Shown: positions 1 through 12,381, counted from the stretch's first letter. The stretch: 64,000 bases of DNA from Tenacibaculum sp. 190130A14a (GCF_964048965.1 NZ_OZ040189.1:3104501-3168500), one strand, 5' to 3'. Made by a program: numbers and translations. The notes: generated by a model not told the origin, from the sequence alone.

Positions 1-3000
1 TACTCTTGTACTGCAGAAGGTCCTTTAATATTTAAGATATCAACTGGAGTAATTGCTCCATCAGATAAAGGCATACCTGCTTTGATAAAGTCATTCTCTT
101 GAACTAAAATCTGGTTAGATAATTTGATTAAGTACTTATTAACCTCTCCAGTTTTTGATTCTATAATAATCTCACGATTACCACGCTTTATCTTACCAAA
201 AGATACAACACCATCTGTCTTAGCAACTACTGCTGGGTTAGAAGGGTTACGTGCTTCAAACAATTCTGTTACACGAGGTAAACCTCCTGTGATATCCCCT
301 GCTTTACCAGATTTTCTAGGAATCTTAACTAATGTATGACCAGATTCTACTTTGTCTCCATCACTTACCATTAAATGAGCACCTACTGGTAAACTGTATG
401 AACGTAAAGCATTTCCATCTGCATCTTCAATAATTAAAGAAGGAATAATCTTCTTATTCTTAGAATCTGTAATTACTTTCTCTTGGAATCCAGTTTGTTC
501 ATCAATTTCAACAGAGAAGTTAATTCCTTGCTCTAAATTGTCAAACTTCACTTTTCCTGAGAACTCAGAAACGATAACTCCGTTAAATGGATCCCACTGA
601 CATACAGCTTCTCCTTTCTTAATTTCTTTACGTTCTTTATCGAAAATAATAGATCCGTAAGGAATATTGTTTGTACTTAACGTAATATCTGTTTTCTTAT
701 CTAAAATCTTAATTTCAGCTGTACGAGAAATAACGATTTCAACTTCTTCTCCGTTACTATCTTTTCCTTTTACAGTACGTAAATCATCAATAACAACTTT
801 ACCGTCAAACTTCGCTATTAATTTATTCTCTTCTGAAATGTTTCCTGCTACCCCTCCTACGTGGAATGTACGTAATGTTAACTGCGTACCTGGCTCTCCA
901 ATAGACTGTGCAGCAATCACACCAACAGCTTCTCCGATTTGAACTTTCTTAGCATTCGACATACTTTGTCCGTAACACTTCGCACAAATTCCGCGCTTAG
1001 CCTCACATGTTAATGCTGAACGAACTTCTACTCTATCTAATCCTGAAGCTTCAATTACATCTGCTAATTTTGGTGTAATTAACTCTCCTGCTCCTACTAA
1101 TAATTCATCCGTAGTTGGGTGATATACATCATATAATGCAGAACGTCCTGAAATTCTTTCGCTTAATGGCTCAACGATTTCATCGTTCTTCTTTAATGGT
1201 CTTACTTCTAAACCTCTTAATGTACCACAATCTTCTTCGTTTACGATAACATCTTGAGATACATCTACTAAACGACGAGTTAAGTAACCCGCATCCGCCG
1301 TTTTTAAAGCTGTATCGGCAAGTCCTTTACGAGCACCGTGCGTAGAGATAAAATATTCTAAAATTGATAACCCTTCTTTAAAGTTAGAAAGAATCGGGTT
1401 TTCAATAATTTCTCCACCTCCTGCAGTAGATTTTTTAGGTTTTGCCATTAATCCACGCATACCAGTTAACTGACGAATCTGTTCCTTAGATCCACGAGCC
1501 CCAGAATCTAACATCATAAATACCGAGTTAAATCCTTGCTGGTCTTCACGTAAACGTTTCATTGATAATTCAGTTAATCTATTGTTGGTAGATCCCCAAA
1601 CATCAATTACCTGGTTATAACGCTCTTTTTGCGTTAACATACCCATGTTATAGTTCATAACGATTCCATCCACTTCTTTGTTAGCTTCAGCAATCATTGT
1701 ATGCTTTTCTTCTGGAATAATGATATCTCCTAATGAGAATGATAATCCTCCTTGGAATGCAAACTTATACCCCATTCCTTTGATAGCATCTAAAAATCTA
1801 CCTACAGATGGAATGTCAGTTACTTTTAAGATACCTCCAATAATTCCTCTTAACGACTTCTTTGTTAATACCTCATTGATATACCCTGCTTCTTCCGGTA
1901 CTACTTCGTTGAATAATACTCTACCTACAGTAGTTGGTATAATCTTAGTTACTAACTCTTTATTTTCGTTTAAGTCTTGAGTTCTTACTTTAATTCCTGC
2001 ATTTAAGTCTACTCTCTCTTCATTGTAAGCAATTGTTACTTCTTCTGGTGAATAGAAAGTTAACCCTTCTCCTTTAATTGGCACTTCTGGTGTAGACTTA
2101 CGCTCTTTTGTCATATAGTATAAACCTAATACCATATCCTGAGATGGTACCGTAATAGGAGCACCGTTTGCAGGGTTTAAGATATTATGCGAAGCTAACA
2201 TTAATAACTGCGCTTCTAAGATAGCCTCTGGTCCTAATGGTAAGTGAACCGCCATTTGATCCCCATCGAAATCGGCGTTAAATGCCGTACATACTAATGG
2301 GTGTAAACGAATCGCTTTTCCTTCAATTAATTTAGGTTGGAATGCTTGAATACCTAAACGGTGTAAGGTAGGGGCACGGTTTAATAACACCGGGTGTCCT
2401 TTAATTACATTTTCTAAGATATCCCAAACAACAGGCTCTTTTCTATCTATAATTTTCTTTGCAGATTTTACTGTCTTAACAATACCTCTTTCGATTAACT
2501 TACGAATTACGAAAGGCTTGTATAATTCAGCTGCCATATCTTTTGGCAATCCACATTCATATAACTTTAATTCAGGTCCAACAACAATTACCGAACGTGC
2601 AGAATAATCAACACGCTTACCTAATAAGTTCTGACGGAAACGTCCTTGCTTACCTTTTAAACTATCAGATAAAGATTTTAATGGTCTGTTAGATTCCGTT
2701 TTTACTGCTGAAGCTTTACGTGTGTTATCGAATAATGAATCTACAGATTCTTGTAACATACGCTTCTCGTTACGTAAAATTACCTCAGGAGCTTTAATCT
2801 CCATTAAACGCTTTAAACGGTTGTTACGGATAATAACACGACGGTATAAATCATTTAAATCAGAAGTAGCAAAACGACCACCATCTAATGGTACTAATGG
2901 ACGTAATTCTGGTGGAATTACCGGAACTACTCTCATTATCATCCATTCAGGTTTGTTCTCTCTATTCTTTTGAGAATCTCTAAATGCTTCAACAACATTT

Positions 3001-3701
3001 AAACGCTTTAATGCTTCGTTTTTACGTTGTTTAGAAGTTTCAGTATTTGCTTTATGACGTAATTGATAAGATAATTCATCTAAATCAATACGAGCTAATA
3101 ACTCCTCTAAACACTCAGCTCCCATCTTAGCGATAAACTTATTTGGATCAGAATCGTCTAAATATTGGTTATCTTGTGGAAGTTCATCTGCAATGTCTAA
3201 GTATTCTTCTTCAGTTAAGAAATCCATTCTTTGTAATGGTTCTCCTTCTGCATTTTTAGCAATACCTGGTTGAATTACTACGTAACGCTCGTAGTAAATA
3301 ATCATATCTAACTTCTTAGATGGTAACCCTAATAAGTATCCCATCTTGTTTGGTAAAGATCTGAAATACCAAATATGAGCAACTGGTACTACTAAATTAA
3401 TATGACCTACTCTATCTCTACGTACCTTTTTCTCAGTAACTTCAACACCACATCGGTCACAAACGATCCCTTTATAACGGATACGCTTATATTTACCACA
3501 CGCACATTCATAATCCTTTACAGGACCAAAGATACGCTCACAGAATAATCCGTCACGTTCTGGTTTATGTGTACGATAGTTAATTGTTTCTGGTTTTAAA
3601 ACCTCTCCTTTTGAAGCTTCTAAAATTGCCTCTGGAGAAGATAAACCAATTGTAATTTTGTTAAACTTCTTAACAGTGTATTTTTCGTTTTTTCTTGCCA
3701 T
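1..3701 (-). CDS. rpoC: RNA polymerase beta' subunit, 3' end outside window
   Basis: Largest subunit of DNA-directed RNA polymerase, carrying the catalytic Mg site. Reading down from an ATG at 3701 gives about 1233 residues beginning [20 protein letters not shown] and running off the window start, so the C-terminus is missing. Visible landmarks are the N-terminal zinc finger (CACG...CDRCG near 2.3 hundred bases from the start), the bridge of conserved RNAP segments, the catalytic NADFDGDQ motif near residue 472, and the second zinc-binding cluster with [13 protein letters not shown]. It lies 99 bp downstream of rpoB on the same strand, the usual rpoBC operon. Nothing in the visible part looks damaged. 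Confidence 0.97.
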   Translation of the reverse strand, partial: MARKNEKYTVKKFNKITIGLSSPEAILEASKGEVLKPETINYRTHKPERDGLFCERIFGPVKDYECACGKYKRIRYKGIVCDRCGVEVTEKKVRRDRVGHINLVVPVAHIWYFRSLPNKMGYLLGLPSKKLDMIIYYERYVVIQPGIAKNAEGEPLQRMDFLTEEEYLDIADELPQDNQYLDDSDPNKFIAKMGAECLEELLARIDLDELSYQLRHKANTETSKQRKNEALKRLNVVEAFRDSQKNRENKPEWMIMRVVPVIPPELRPLVPLDGGRFATSDLNDLYRRVIIRNNRLKRLMEIKAPEVILRNEKRMLQESVDSLFDNTRKASAVKTESNRPLKSLSDSLKGKQGRFRQNLLGKRVDYSARSVIVVGPELKLYECGLPKDMAAELYKPFVIRKLIERGIVKTVKSAKKIIDRKEPVVWDILENVIKGHPVLLNRAPTLHRLGIQAFQPKLIEGKAIRLHPLVCTAFNADFDGDQMAVHLPLGPEAILEAQLLMLASHNILNPANGAPITVPSQDMVLGLYYMTKERKSTPEVPIKGEGLTFYSPEEVTIAYNEERVDLNAGIKVRTQDLNENKELVTKIIPTTVGRVLFNEVVPEEAGYINEVLTKKSLRGIIGGILKVTDIPSVGRFLDAIKGMGYKFAFQGGLSFSLGDIIIPEEKHTMIAEANKEVDGIVMNYNMGMLTQKERYNQVIDVWGSTNNRLTELSMKRLREDQQGFNSVFMMLDSGARGSKEQIRQLTGMRGLMAKPKKSTAGGGEIIENPILSNFKEGLSILEYFISTHGARKGLADTALKTADAGYLTRRLVDVSQDVIVNEEDCGTLRGLEVRPLKKNDEIVEPLSERISGRSALYDVYHPTTDELLVGAGELITPKLADVIEASGLDRVEVRSALTCEAKRGICAKCYGQSMSNAKKVQIGEAVGVIAAQSIGEPGTQLTLRTFHVGGVAGNISEENKLIAKFDGKVVIDDLRTVKGKDSNGEEVEIVISRTAEIKILDKKTDITLSTNNIPYGSIIFDKERKEIKKGEAVCQWDPFNGVIVSEFSGKVKFDNLEQGINFSVEIDEQTGFQEKVITDSKNKKIIPSLIIEDADGNALRSYSLPVGAHLMVSDGDKVESGHTLVKIPRKSGKAGDITGGLPRVTELFEARNPSNPAVVAKTDGVVSFGKIKRGNREIIIESKTGEVNKYLIKLSNQILVQENDFIKAGMPLSDGAITPVDILNIKGPSAVQE

Positions 3702-3766
3702 GATAATGGATTCGAATTATAATTGAAAATAGCCTTTAAAAGACTGCTATTGAAAAAATGATTTGC

Positions 3767-3786
3767 CTCAGAGTCTAAACTCTGAG
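3767..3786 (-). other. Hairpin in the rpoB-rpoC spacer
   Basis: A perfect 8-bp stem, CTCAGAGT with ACTCTGAG around a CTAA loop, sits in the short gap between rpoB and rpoC. No T-run follows it in the direction of transcription, so it is more likely an mRNA processing or stability structure than a terminator. Confidence 0.5.
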
Positions 3787-3800
3787 ACATTTCACTGTGC

Positions 3801-6800
3801 TTATTCTTCTAATCTAACGTCTAATCCTAAACCTTTCAGTTCGTGCATTAATACGTTAAATGATTCTGGTAAACCTGGTTCTGGCATTGCCTCTCCTTTA
3901 ACGATAGACTCGTAAGTTTTAGCTCTACCTAATACGTCATCGGACTTAACAGTTAAGATTTCTCTTAAGATACTTGATGCACCATATGCTTCAAGTGCCC
4001 ATACCTCCATTTCTCCGAAACGCTGACCTCCAAACTGTGCTTTACCTCCTAATGGCTGTTGTGTAATTAACGAGTAAGGACCAATAGAACGCGCGTGCAT
4101 CTTATCTTCAATCATGTGTCCTAACTTAATCATATAAATTACCCCTACAGTTGCAGGTTGATCAAAACGCTTACCAGTTCCTCCATCATATAAATATGTA
4201 TGACCATATCTTGGAATTCCAGCCTCATCTGTTAATGCATTAATCTCATCGATATTTGCACCATCAAAAATTGGAGTCGCATACTTCTGATCTAATTTTT
4301 GACCTGCCCATCCAAGAACAGTTTCATAAATCTGACCAATGTTCATACGAGAAGGTACCCCTAATGGATTTAATACAATATCTACTGGTGTACCATCTTC
4401 TAAGAATGGCATATCTTCTGCACGTACTATCTTGGCAACAATACCTTTGTTTCCGTGACGACCTGCCATCTTATCTCCTACTTTTAATTTACGCTTTTTA
4501 GCAATGTAAATCTTAGCAAGCTTTAAAATTCCAGCTGGTAATTCATCACCTACAGATATAGTAAATTTCTCACGACGTAACATACCTTGTAAGTCATTTA
4601 CTTTAATCTTATAGTTGTGAATTAATTCACCAACCATTTTATTTAATTCTTTATCTGTTGTCCAATTTCCACTTAAGTGTGTATAATCATCGACAGAATT
4701 TAACATCTTCTGAGTAAACTTCTTACCTTTTGGTAATACTTCTTCTCCTAAGTCGTTAAAAATTCCTTGAGAAGTTTTTCCGTTTACTAAGAAGAATAAC
4801 TTTTCGATTAAACGGTCTTTTAAACCTTCAAATCTAGAAGTGTAAGATGCTTCTAAAGTAGCAATAGCTTCTTTATCTCTAGCTCTCTTATTCTTATCCT
4901 TTACAGCACGTCTAAATAACTTCTTATCTATTACTACCCCTCTTAATGATGGTGAAGCTTTTAATGATGCATCTTTTACATCACCTGCTTTATCACCAAA
5001 GATAGCACGTAATAATTTTTCTTCTGGAGTTGGATCAGATTCTCCTTTTGGTGTAATCTTACCAATTAAGATATCACCAGGCTTCACCTCTGCTCCAATA
5101 CGAATCATTCCATTTTCATCTAAGTCTTTTGTAGCCTCTTCTGATACATTTGGAATATCATTCGTTAACTCTTCAGCACCTAATTTTGTATCACGAACAT
5201 CTAATGAATACTCGTCAATGTGAATAGATGTGAAAATATCTTCTCTTACAACTCTTTCAGAAATTACAATCGCATCCTCGAAGTTATACCCTTTCCAAGG
5301 CATAAAGGCTACTTTCATATTTCTTCCTAAAGCTAATTCTCCTTTTTGTGTAGCATATCCTTCACAAAGTACTTGTCCTTCTTCAACTCTATCACCAACT
5401 CTTACAATTGGTTTTAAGTTAATGTTAGTACCTTGGTTAGTCTTTCTAAACTTAATTAAGTCATACGATTTCTCATCAGTATCAAAGCTTACTAAACGCT
5501 CATCATCAGTTCTATCGTACTTAATTGTAATTTTATTAGCATCAACGTATTCTACTACTCCAGCTCCTTCTGCATTTATTAAAATACGAGAATCTTTAGC
5601 TACTCTACGCTCTAATCCAGTTCCAACAATCGGTGATTCAGGTCTTAATAATGGCACTGCCTGACGCATCATGTTAGATCCCATTAACGCACGGTTTGCA
5701 TCATCATGTTCTAAGAACGGAATTAATGATGCAGAAATAGAAGCGATTTGGTTAGGAGCAACGTCCATATAGTTAATTGCTTCAGGAGTTTCCACAGGGA
5801 AATCACCTTCTTCACGAGCAATTACTCTATCTGTTCCAAAACTTCCATCTTCGTTGATAGGTAAGTTAGATTGCGCAATCTTCATTCCTTCTTCCTCTTC
5901 AGCAGATAAATAGATAGGCTCTTCTGGTGCAACTACTCCGTTATCTACCTTCTTATATGGAGTTTCAATGAATCCCATATTATTTACCTTAGCGAAAACC
6001 GCTAAAGATGAGATAAGACCAATGTTCGGTCCTTCAGGTGTTTCAATAGGACATAAACGACCATAGTGTGTATAGTGAACGTCACGAACCTCGAAACCTG
6101 CTCTTTCTCTTGATAAACCTCCAGGTCCTAATGCCGATAAACGACGCTTATGAGTAATCTCTGCTAATGGGTTTGTTTGATCCATGAACTGAGATAACTG
6201 GTTGGTACCAAAGAATGAATTAATTACAGAAGATAAGGTCTTAGCGTTAATTAAGTCAATCGGTGTAAATACTTCGTTGTCACGAACATTCATTCTTTCA
6301 CGAATGGTACGTGCCATACGAGCTAAACCAACTCCAAACTGACCTGCTAATTGCTCACCTACAGTTCTAACACGACGGTTAGATAAGTGATCGATATCAT
6401 CTACTTCAGCCTTTGAATTGATTAACTCAATTAAGTACTTTATAATAGTAATGATATCGTTTTTAGTTAATACCTTTTGATCTAAATCTTCATTTAGATT
6501 CAATTTAGTATTCATTCTAAAACGTCCTACTTCTCCTAAACTATAACGTTGCTCTGAGAAGAATAACTTCTCGATGATACCACGTGCAGTTTCCTCATCT
6601 GGCGGTTCAGCATTACGTAATTGTCTATATACATGCTCTACTGCCTCCTTTTCAGAGTTTGTAGGATCTTTTTGTAATGTATTATGGATGATAGCATAAT
6701 CTGCTTGTAAGTTATCTTCTTTATGCAATAAGATAGTCTTAGCGCCAGCTTCGATTATTTCATCAATATGTTCTTTATCTAAAATAGTATCACGGTCGAA

Positions 6801-7610
6801 GATGATTTCGTTACGCTCAATAGAAACTACTTCTCCTGTATCCTCATCTACGAAATCTTCGTGCCACGTCTTTAATACTCTTGCAGCTAATTTTCGCCCT
6901 AATACCTTTTTTAATCCAGCTTTTGAAACTTTAATTTCTTCTGCTAAATCAAAAATTTCTAAAATATCTTTATCTCTTTCAAAACCTATGGCTCTGAATA
7001 ACGTTGTTACTGGTAATTTTTTCTTTCTATCAATATAGGCATACATTACCTGATTGATATCGGTAGCAAATTCAATCCATGAACCTTTAAAAGGAATTAC
7101 TCTTGCAGAGTATAACTTGGTTCCGTTAGCGTGGAATGATTGCCCGAAGAATACACCTGGTGAACGGTGTAATTGAGATACAACAACTCTTTCTGCTCCA
7201 TTAATAATGAAGGTACCAGAGTTTGTCATATATGGAATTGTACCTAAGTATACATCTTGAACAATTGTTTCGAAATCTTCGTGTTCAGGATCGGTACAGT
7301 ATAATTTTAAACGAGCTTTTAAAGGTACACTATACGTTAACCCACGCTCGATACATTCTTGGATGCTATATCTAGGTGGATCTACAAAATAGTCTAAAAA
7401 CTCTAATACAAATTGGTTACGTGTATCGGTAATTGGAAAGTTATCCATAAAGGTTTTATACAACCCTTCTTCACCTCGCTCTTCCGCTTTTGTTTGTAAC
7501 TGGAAAAAGTCTTGGAAAGATTTCACCTGAATATCTAAGAAATCAGGATAATCAGCTCCTAAACGAGAAGATGCAAAGTTAATTCTTTCAGTAGTGTTTA
7601 TCGTTGCCAA
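3801..7610 (-). CDS. rpoB: RNA polymerase beta subunit
   Basis: Second large subunit of RNA polymerase, 1269 residues, the normal length for Bacteroidota. The rifampicin pocket is readable ([25 protein letters not shown], then the conserved [16 protein letters not shown]); the aspartate, histidine and serine most often changed in resistant mutants are all wild type, so a rifampicin-sensitive enzyme is expected. The C-terminal part has the highly conserved [12 protein letters not shown] segment and ends with a typical [16 protein letters not shown] tail. It follows rplL after a 239-bp spacer holding RNA hairpins and precedes rpoC. Confidence 0.98.
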   Translation of the reverse strand: MATINTTERINFASSRLGADYPDFLDIQVKSFQDFFQLQTKAEERGEEGLYKTFMDNFPITDTRNQFVLEFLDYFVDPPRYSIQECIERGLTYSVPLKARLKLYCTDPEHEDFETIVQDVYLGTIPYMTNSGTFIINGAERVVVSQLHRSPGVFFGQSFHANGTKLYSARVIPFKGSWIEFATDINQVMYAYIDRKKKLPVTTLFRAIGFERDKDILEIFDLAEEIKVSKAGLKKVLGRKLAARVLKTWHEDFVDEDTGEVVSIERNEIIFDRDTILDKEHIDEIIEAGAKTILLHKEDNLQADYAIIHNTLQKDPTNSEKEAVEHVYRQLRNAEPPDEETARGIIEKLFFSEQRYSLGEVGRFRMNTKLNLNEDLDQKVLTKNDIITIIKYLIELINSKAEVDDIDHLSNRRVRTVGEQLAGQFGVGLARMARTIRERMNVRDNEVFTPIDLINAKTLSSVINSFFGTNQLSQFMDQTNPLAEITHKRRLSALGPGGLSRERAGFEVRDVHYTHYGRLCPIETPEGPNIGLISSLAVFAKVNNMGFIETPYKKVDNGVVAPEEPIYLSAEEEEGMKIAQSNLPINEDGSFGTDRVIAREEGDFPVETPEAINYMDVAPNQIASISASLIPFLEHDDANRALMGSNMMRQAVPLLRPESPIVGTGLERRVAKDSRILINAEGAGVVEYVDANKITIKYDRTDDERLVSFDTDEKSYDLIKFRKTNQGTNINLKPIVRVGDRVEEGQVLCEGYATQKGELALGRNMKVAFMPWKGYNFEDAIVISERVVREDIFTSIHIDEYSLDVRDTKLGAEELTNDIPNVSEEATKDLDENGMIRIGAEVKPGDILIGKITPKGESDPTPEEKLLRAIFGDKAGDVKDASLKASPSLRGVVIDKKLFRRAVKDKNKRARDKEAIATLEASYTSRFEGLKDRLIEKLFFLVNGKTSQGIFNDLGEEVLPKGKKFTQKMLNSVDDYTHLSGNWTTDKELNKMVGELIHNYKIKVNDLQGMLRREKFTISVGDELPAGILKLAKIYIAKKRKLKVGDKMAGRHGNKGIVAKIVRAEDMPFLEDGTPVDIVLNPLGVPSRMNIGQIYETVLGWAGQKLDQKYATPIFDGANIDEINALTDEAGIPRYGHTYLYDGGTGKRFDQPATVGVIYMIKLGHMIEDKMHARSIGPYSLITQQPLGGKAQFGGQRFGEMEVWALEAYGASSILREILTVKSDDVLGRAKTYESIVKGEAMPEPGLPESFNVLMHELKGLGLDVRLEE

Positions 7611-7770
7611 AAGAGATACTATTTTTAAATTAAAAATATTTTTTTTGAAACCTACAGGTTCAATATTGCAATTTTAATTGCTATTACTGATTAAAAATCA
7701 GTGCCTTATAATCGATTTACAGTTTCTTTGTAAGATACTATAAAATAACGAACGAATATATACACAAAAT

Positions 7771-7840
7771 GGTTTAGGCCTAGAAACCTAAGTTTCTAAT
7801 ACCTAAACCTTTATTGTTTTTTCCCGATGTTAAACTCGGG
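7771..7840 (-). other. Structured rplL-rpoB intergenic region
   Basis: Two hairpins lie between rplL and rpoB. At 7822–7840 CCCGA pairs with TCGGG just after the rplL stop. At 7771–7809 an outer stem (GGTTTAGG with CCTAAACC) encloses a second stem (TAGAAAC with GTTTCTA). Neither is followed by a T-run on the transcribed strand. In other bacteria the same junction carries an attenuator or RNase III processing site that lets ribosomal proteins outnumber polymerase; that role here is inference. Confidence 0.45.
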
Positions 7841-7849
7841 ATAGTGAGC

Positions 7850-8224
7850 TTACTTTAATTCTACTTCTGCTCCAGCCTCTTCTAAAGACTTCTTTAATCC
7901 TTCAGCTTCATCTTTAGACACAGCCTCTTTTACTGGTGCTGGTGCGCTATCAACGATTGCTTTAGCTTCTTTTAATCCTAATCCAGTTAATTCTTTAACT
8001 AACTTTACAACTGCTAATTTAGATCCTCCAGCTGCTTTTAAGATTACGTCGAATTCAGTCTTTTCTTCAGCTGCATCACCACCACCTGCTGCTGGTCCTG
8101 CTACTGCTACAGCTGCTGCTGCAGGCTCAATTCCATACTCATCTTTTAAAATATCTGCTAATTCATTAACTTCTTTTACTGTTAAGTTAACTAATTGTTC
8201 TGCGAAATCTTTTAAATCTGCCAT
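7850..8224 (-). CDS. rplL: 50S ribosomal protein bL12 (L7/L12)
   Basis: Stalk protein of the large subunit, 124 residues, which recruits and activates translational GTPases. The protein has an N-terminal dimerisation helix ([20 protein letters not shown]), an Ala/Gly-rich hinge around residues 35–52 ([16 protein letters not shown]) and the conserved C-terminal factor-binding domain ([12 protein letters not shown]...[12 protein letters not shown]...[17 protein letters not shown]). It is directly downstream of rplJ, whose product forms the base of the same stalk. Confidence 0.98.
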   Translation of the reverse strand: MADLKDFAEQLVNLTVKEVNELADILKDEYGIEPAAAAVAVAGPAAGGGDAAEEKTEFDVILKAAGGSKLAVVKLVKELTGLGLKEAKAIVDSAPAPVKEAVSKDEAEGLKKSLEEAGAEVELK

Positions 8225-8274
8225 TTTGATTTGTTTTTAAAAATTTTTATTATTTAGTTTATTAGTGCGCTTAA

Positions 8275-8790
8275 TTATTTTTCCGATAAGGTCTTTAAGA
8301 TACCTGATAACTTACCTCCACCTGATTGAAGAGCTGAAACAACATTCTTCGCAGGAGATTGTAATAATGTAATGATATCTCCAATAAGTTCTTCACGAGA
8401 CTTGATGTTAACAAGAGCGTCTAATTGGTCATCCCCAACATAAACTGCCTCCTCTACATAAGCTCCTTTTAATAAAGGCTTATCAGACTTCTTACGGAAT
8501 TCTTTAATTACTTTAGCAGGAGCATTTCCAGCCTCAGCAATCATTAATGATGTGTTACCTTTTAATACTTCTGGTAACTCACCAAAATCTTTATCAGAAG
8601 CTTCCATTGCTTTCTCTAACAATGTATTCTTCACAACAGCCAATTGTACGTTTGCTTTAAAACAAGCTCTACGTAAGTTAGATGTAGTTGTAGCATCTAA
8701 CCCAGAAATATCTGCTAAATAGATAGTATTAGTATCTGCTAATTGTGCTGTTAAATCTTGAATTACTTGTGATTTTTCTTCTCTAGTCAT
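8275..8790 (-). CDS. rplJ: 50S ribosomal protein uL10
   Basis: Base of the ribosomal stalk, binding 23S rRNA and L12 dimers; 171 residues. The N-terminal domain is recognisable (MTREEKSQVIQDLTAQL, then the conserved GLDATTTSNLRRAC and VVKNTLLEKAM) and the C-terminal helix region (LLQSPAKNVVSALQSGGGKL) serves as the L12 docking part. It lies 21 bp after rplA and 50 bp before rplL. In other bacteria the L10-L12 complex represses its own mRNA; no such site is obvious here. Confidence 0.97.
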   Translation of the reverse strand: MTREEKSQVIQDLTAQLADTNTIYLADISGLDATTTSNLRRACFKANVQLAVVKNTLLEKAMEASDKDFGELPEVLKGNTSLMIAEAGNAPAKVIKEFRKKSDKPLLKGAYVEEAVYVGDDQLDALVNIKSREELIGDIITLLQSPAKNVVSALQSGGGKLSGILKTLSEK

Positions 8791-8811
8791 AATTGAAAAG
8801 TTTTAACTGCC

Positions 8812-9504
8812 TTACGATACAGATTTTACATCTACTGGTACAGAAGGACTCATAGTTGAAGACATGAAAATACTCTTAATATAAGTTCCTTTTGCAGCCG
8901 TTGGCTTTAATTTAATAAGTGTTTGAACTAACTCGTTTGCGTTTTCAGCAATCTTATCAGCGTCGAAAGATGCTTTACCAATAGCAGCGTGAACGATACC
9001 AGTTTTATCAACTTTAAAGTCAATCTTACCAGCTTTTACTTCAGTTACTGCCTTAGCAACGTCCATAGTTACCGTACCTGTCTTTGGGTTTGGCATTAAA
9101 CCACGAGGACCTAATACACGTCCTAAAGGACCTAATTTACCCATTACAGATGGCATAGTAATAATAACGTCTACATCTGTCCAACCTCCTTTAATTTTCT
9201 GAAGGTATTCATCTAATCCAACATAATCCGCACCAGCTTCTTTAGCTTCTGCTTCTTTATCTGGAGTAACTAATGCTAAAACTTTTACATCTTTACCAGT
9301 TCCGTGAGGTAATGTTACAACTCCACGTACCATTTGATTTGCTTTACGAGGATCTACTCCTAAACGTACTGCTAAATCTACAGATGCATCAAATTTTACA
9401 TTTGTAATTTCTTTTACTAAAGCTGATGCTTCACTTAAATCGTAAACCTTAGAGCTATCAATTTTAGCACGAGCTTCTTTTTGTTTTTTAGTCAATCTTG
9501 CCAT
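8812..9504 (-). CDS. rplA: 50S ribosomal protein uL1
   Basis: L1 stalk protein of the large subunit, 230 residues. It starts [21 protein letters not shown] and contains the family signature [20 protein letters not shown] (residues about 120–140), which is the RNA-binding region, then the [14 protein letters not shown] and C-terminal [14 protein letters not shown] segments. It is 20 bp downstream of rplK in the rplKAJL order. The protein also regulates the rplKA mRNA in enteric bacteria. Confidence 0.98.
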   Translation of the reverse strand: MARLTKKQKEARAKIDSSKVYDLSEASALVKEITNVKFDASVDLAVRLGVDPRKANQMVRGVVTLPHGTGKDVKVLALVTPDKEAEAKEAGADYVGLDEYLQKIKGGWTDVDVIITMPSVMGKLGPLGRVLGPRGLMPNPKTGTVTMDVAKAVTEVKAGKIDFKVDKTGIVHAAIGKASFDADKIAENANELVQTLIKLKPTAAKGTYIKSIFMSSTMSPSVPVDVKSVS

Positions 9505-9524
9505 GTTCTAAATTGCTTTTAAGT

Positions 9525-9965
9525 TTACTCTGCAGGAGCATCACCTGTTACTGTTAATCCCATAGAGCGAGCTGTACCAGCGATCATTCTCATTGCAGAC
9601 TCCACTTTGAAGGCATTCATATCTACCATCTTGTCTTCTGCAATTCCACGAATTTGATCCCAAGTAACGCTTGCTACTTTCTTTCTGTTTGGTTCTCCAG
9701 AACCTTTCTTAATTTTGGCCGCTTCTAGTAATTGTACTGCAGCTGGTGGTGTTTTTACAACAAACTCGAAAGATTTGTCTGTATAAACGGTAATAACAAC
9801 TGGTAAAACTTTACCTTGTTTGTCCTGTGTACGAGCATTAAACTGCTTACAGAACTCCATGATGTTAACACCGGCAGCACCTAAAGCGGGTCCAACTGGT
9901 GGCGACGGATTCGCAGCACCTCCCCTAACTTGTAGTTTAACTAATTTACTTACTTCTTTTGCCAT
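9525..9965 (-). CDS. rplK: 50S ribosomal protein uL11
   Basis: GTPase-associated-centre protein that binds 23S rRNA domain II, 146 residues. The N-terminal proline-rich switch region ([20 protein letters not shown]) and the C-terminal rRNA-binding domain ([34 protein letters not shown]) are both intact. It is 63 bp downstream of nusG, first of the rplKAJL block. Confidence 0.98.
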   Translation of the reverse strand: MAKEVSKLVKLQVRGGAANPSPPVGPALGAAGVNIMEFCKQFNARTQDKQGKVLPVVITVYTDKSFEFVVKTPPAAVQLLEAAKIKKGSGEPNRKKVASVTWDQIRGIAEDKMVDMNAFKVESAMRMIAGTARSMGLTVTGDAPAE

Positions 9966-10028
9966 TGTTTAAAATTTAATAACGTGTTTAAAATTGGAAG
10001 CTAAAAACACATTTCTATGGTGTAACAA

Positions 10029-10580
10029 TTAAATTTTCTCTACTTGCATGTAGTTTAACTCTAAAGGTGTCTTTCTTCCAAAAATCTTTACCATTACCTC
10101 TAGCTTACGTTTTTCTTCATTTACCTTCTCTATAATACCATCAAATCCATTGAATGGCCCGTCGATTACTTTAATAGTTTCTCCAACTGAGTAAGGTATT
10201 ACTACATTTTCATCTTTTACAGAAAGCTCATCTACTTTACCTAACATTCGATTTACTTCTGCTTTACGCATTGGTACAGGATCTCCTCCTTTTGTTTCAC
10301 CTAAAAAACCAATAACTCCTGTTACTGCTTTTATTACGTGAGGAACCTCTCCAGCTAAATTAGCTTCCACCATTACGTAACCTGGAAAATAAACACGTTC
10401 TCTGTTTATTTTTTTTCCGTTTCTAATTTGAATAACTTTTTCGGTTGGAACAATCACTTGATTCACAAAGTCCGACAAACCATGACGTGCAATTTCTGTC
10501 TCGATATAAGTCTTCACCTTATTCTCTTGACCTCCGATTGCTCTTACTACATACCACTTCATTACCGAATCAGCCATCAT
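10029..10580 (-). CDS. nusG: Transcription termination/antitermination factor NusG
   Basis: Elongation factor that binds the polymerase clamp and couples it to Rho or the ribosome; 183 residues. The NGN domain is seen at the start (MKWYVVRAIGGQENKVKTYI, FPGYVMVEANL, TGVIGFLG) and the KOW domain at the end (VGETIKVIDGPFNGFDGII). The first in-frame ATG gives an extra MMADSV; the start at MKWYVV six residues later is equally possible. Its start overlaps the secE stop by one base (TAATG), so the two are translationally coupled. Confidence 0.97.
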   Translation of the reverse strand: MMADSVMKWYVVRAIGGQENKVKTYIETEIARHGLSDFVNQVIVPTEKVIQIRNGKKINRERVYFPGYVMVEANLAGEVPHVIKAVTGVIGFLGETKGGDPVPMRKAEVNRMLGKVDELSVKDENVVIPYSVGETIKVIDGPFNGFDGIIEKVNEEKRKLEVMVKIFGRKTPLELNYMQVEKI

Positions 10581-10771
10581 TAAAACATTTTAAAGAAGTT
10601 ATCTAATCCAGTTTGAAAAACTTTATCTATAGCCGCAACTGCTAATGCAAAAATAATTGTAAATGCAGCTACCACTACTGTAGACTTTTGCGCCTCTTCA
10701 CGAGATATCCAAGTCATATTAGTGTTTAATTCTTCAAAAGAATCCTTGATATATTGTATAAAGTTATTCAT
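10580..10771 (-). CDS. secE: Preprotein translocase subunit SecE
   Basis: Small essential inner-membrane subunit of SecYEG, 63 residues with a single transmembrane helix (VVVAAFTIIFALAVAAIDKVF) preceded by the conserved amphipathic stretch with the E-E-L-x-x-x-T-W motif (SFEELNTNMTWISREEA). The short, single-span form is normal in Bacteroidota. It lies just downstream of tRNA-Trp and overlaps nusG by one base. Confidence 0.97.
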   Translation of the reverse strand: MNNFIQYIKDSFEELNTNMTWISREEAQKSTVVVAAFTIIFALAVAAIDKVFQTGLDNFFKMF

Positions 10772-10825
10772 GTTCTTATCCTTTTAACGAGTTGCAGTAA
10801 AAACAACTACAACTCGCTTTATTTG

Positions 10826-10898
10826 CACGGGTTGAGAGACTCGAACTCCCGACACCTGGTTTTGGAGACCAGTGCTCTACCAACTGAGCTAAACCCGT
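10826..10898 (-). tRNA. tRNA-Trp (CCA)
   Basis: 73-nt cloverleaf on the minus strand. The acceptor stem is ACGGGTT with AACCCGT, the T-arm contains GTTCGAGTC, and the anticodon loop CTCCAAA on a CTGGT/ACCAG stem gives anticodon CCA. No CCA tail is encoded. It sits between tuf and secE. Confidence 0.96.
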
Positions 10899-10909
10899 AT
10901 TTCATTTGA

Positions 10910-10938
10910 AAGGAGTCTCTCTTTTAAAGAGACTCCTT
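10910..10938 (-). terminator. Hairpin downstream of tuf
   Basis: An 11-bp perfect stem (AAGGAGTCTCT with AGAGACTCCTT, 7-nt loop) lies between the tuf stop and tRNA-Trp. The T-run after it is poor, so it may be a partial terminator or a processing site between the very highly expressed tuf and the downstream tRNA-secE-nusG unit. Confidence 0.55.
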
Positions 10939-10959
10939 ATAATTTATATTAAACTATAA

Positions 10960-12147
10960 TTAGTCTAAAATTTCAGTTACCTGACCAGCTCCTACTGTTC
11001 TACCTCCTTCACGGATAGCGAACTGTAAACCAACGTTTAATGCGATTGGTTGGATTAAGTCAACAGTGATTGTTAAGTTATCACCAGGCATTACCATTTC
11101 AACACCATCAGGTAAACCAATGTTACCAGTTACGTCAGTTGTACGTACGTAGAACTGTGGACGGTAGTTATTGTGGAATGGAGTGTGACGTCCACCTTCT
11201 TCTTTCTTTAAGATATATACCTCAGCTTTAAACTTAGCGTGTGGAGTAATAGAACCTGGCTTACAGATTACCATTCCTCTCTTGATATCAGTCTTGTCAA
11301 TACCTCTTAATAAGATACCAGCGTTATCTCCAGCTTCTCCTCTATCTAAGATTTGACGGAACATTTCAATACCAGTTACAGTAGAAGTTAACTTCTCCTC
11401 ACCCATACCGATGATCTCTACAGGATCTCCAGAGTTGATGATACCAGTTTCGATACGTCCAGTTGCTACAGTACCACGACCAGTAATAGAGAATACATCC
11501 TCGATTGGCATTAAGAAATCCTTTTCAGTATCTCTTGGTGGCTCTTCAATCCAAGTATCAACAGCTTCCATTAATTCTAAAACTGTATCTACCCACTTTT
11601 GCTCTCCGTTTAAAGCACCTAAAGCAGAACCCATTACTACAGGACCATTATCTCCATCATACTCATAGAAAGATAATAAATCTCTAACTTCCATTTCTAC
11701 TAACTCTAATAACTCCTCATCGTCAACCATATCAACTTTGTTTAAGAAAACAACGATACGTGGAATTCCAACCTGACGACCTAATAAGATGTGCTCACGA
11801 GTTTGAGGCATTGGACCATCTGTAGCAGCTACTACTAAGATAGCACCATCCATTTGCGCAGCTCCAGTTACCATGTTCTTTACGTAATCCGCGTGACCAG
11901 GACAGTCAACGTGTGCGTAGTGACGGTTAGCTGTTGCGTACTCTACGTGAGAAGAGTTAATTGTAATACCTCTCTCCTTTTCTTCAGGAGCGTTATCAAT
12001 TTGATCGAAATCTCTTTGCTCAGAATATCCTGCGTCAGCTAATACTTTAGTAATAGCAGCAGTTAATGTAGTCTTACCGTGATCTACGTGACCGATAGTA
12101 CCAACGTTTAAGTGTGGCTTCGAACGATCATAAGTTGCTTTTGCCAT
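10960..12147 (-). CDS. tuf: Elongation factor Tu
   Basis: GTPase that delivers aminoacyl-tRNA to the ribosome; 395 residues, full length. GTP-binding motifs are intact: [10 protein letters not shown] (P-loop), the switch region [29 protein letters not shown] and GSALGALNG. Domains 2 and 3 follow ([11 protein letters not shown], and [21 protein letters not shown]). It is flanked by tRNA genes: the four-tRNA cluster upstream and tRNA-Trp downstream, so one transcript probably carries both. Confidence 0.99.
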   Translation of the reverse strand: MAKATYDRSKPHLNVGTIGHVDHGKTTLTAAITKVLADAGYSEQRDFDQIDNAPEEKERGITINSSHVEYATANRHYAHVDCPGHADYVKNMVTGAAQMDGAILVVAATDGPMPQTREHILLGRQVGIPRIVVFLNKVDMVDDEELLELVEMEVRDLLSFYEYDGDNGPVVMGSALGALNGEQKWVDTVLELMEAVDTWIEEPPRDTEKDFLMPIEDVFSITGRGTVATGRIETGIINSGDPVEIIGMGEEKLTSTVTGIEMFRQILDRGEAGDNAGILLRGIDKTDIKRGMVICKPGSITPHAKFKAEVYILKKEEGGRHTPFHNNYRPQFYVRTTDVTGNIGLPDGVEMVMPGDNLTITVDLIQPIALNVGLQFAIREGGRTVGAGQVTEILD

Positions 12148-12224
12148 GATTATTAATTTTAATTCTTAGTTAAATATATTTAGTGTTACTTTAAAACTCG
12201 TTGTTTAACAAACTCTAAAAATAG

Positions 12225-12297
12225 AGCCAACAACGGGATTTGAACCCGTGACCTCATCCCTACCAAGGATGCGCTCTACCAACTGAGCTATGTCGGC
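12225..12297 (-). tRNA. tRNA-Thr (GGT)
   Basis: 73-nt cloverleaf. The acceptor stem is GCCGACA with TGTTGGC, and the anticodon loop TTGGTAG on a CATCC/GGATG stem gives anticodon GGT. The T-arm GGTTCAAATCC is standard. It is nearest to tuf in the four-tRNA cluster. Confidence 0.95.
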
Positions 12298-12308
12298 AAC
12301 AAATTTAG

Positions 12309-12381
12309 AGCGGGAGACCGGGTTCGAACCGGCGACATTCAGCTTGGAAGGCTGACGCTCTACCAACTGAGCTACTCCCGC
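12309..12381 (-). tRNA. tRNA-Gly (TCC)
   Basis: 73-nt cloverleaf. The acceptor stem is GCGGGAG with CTCCCGC, and the anticodon loop CTTCCAA on TCAGC/GCTGA gives anticodon TCC. It is separated from tRNA-Thr by only 11 bp. Confidence 0.95.

Noticed and set aside
5230..5664. Long opposite-strand open frames inside rpoB, rpoC, tuf and the symporter
   Set aside because: They are frame shadows of highly conserved genes, with no family features, and low-complexity hydrophobic or serine-rich translations.
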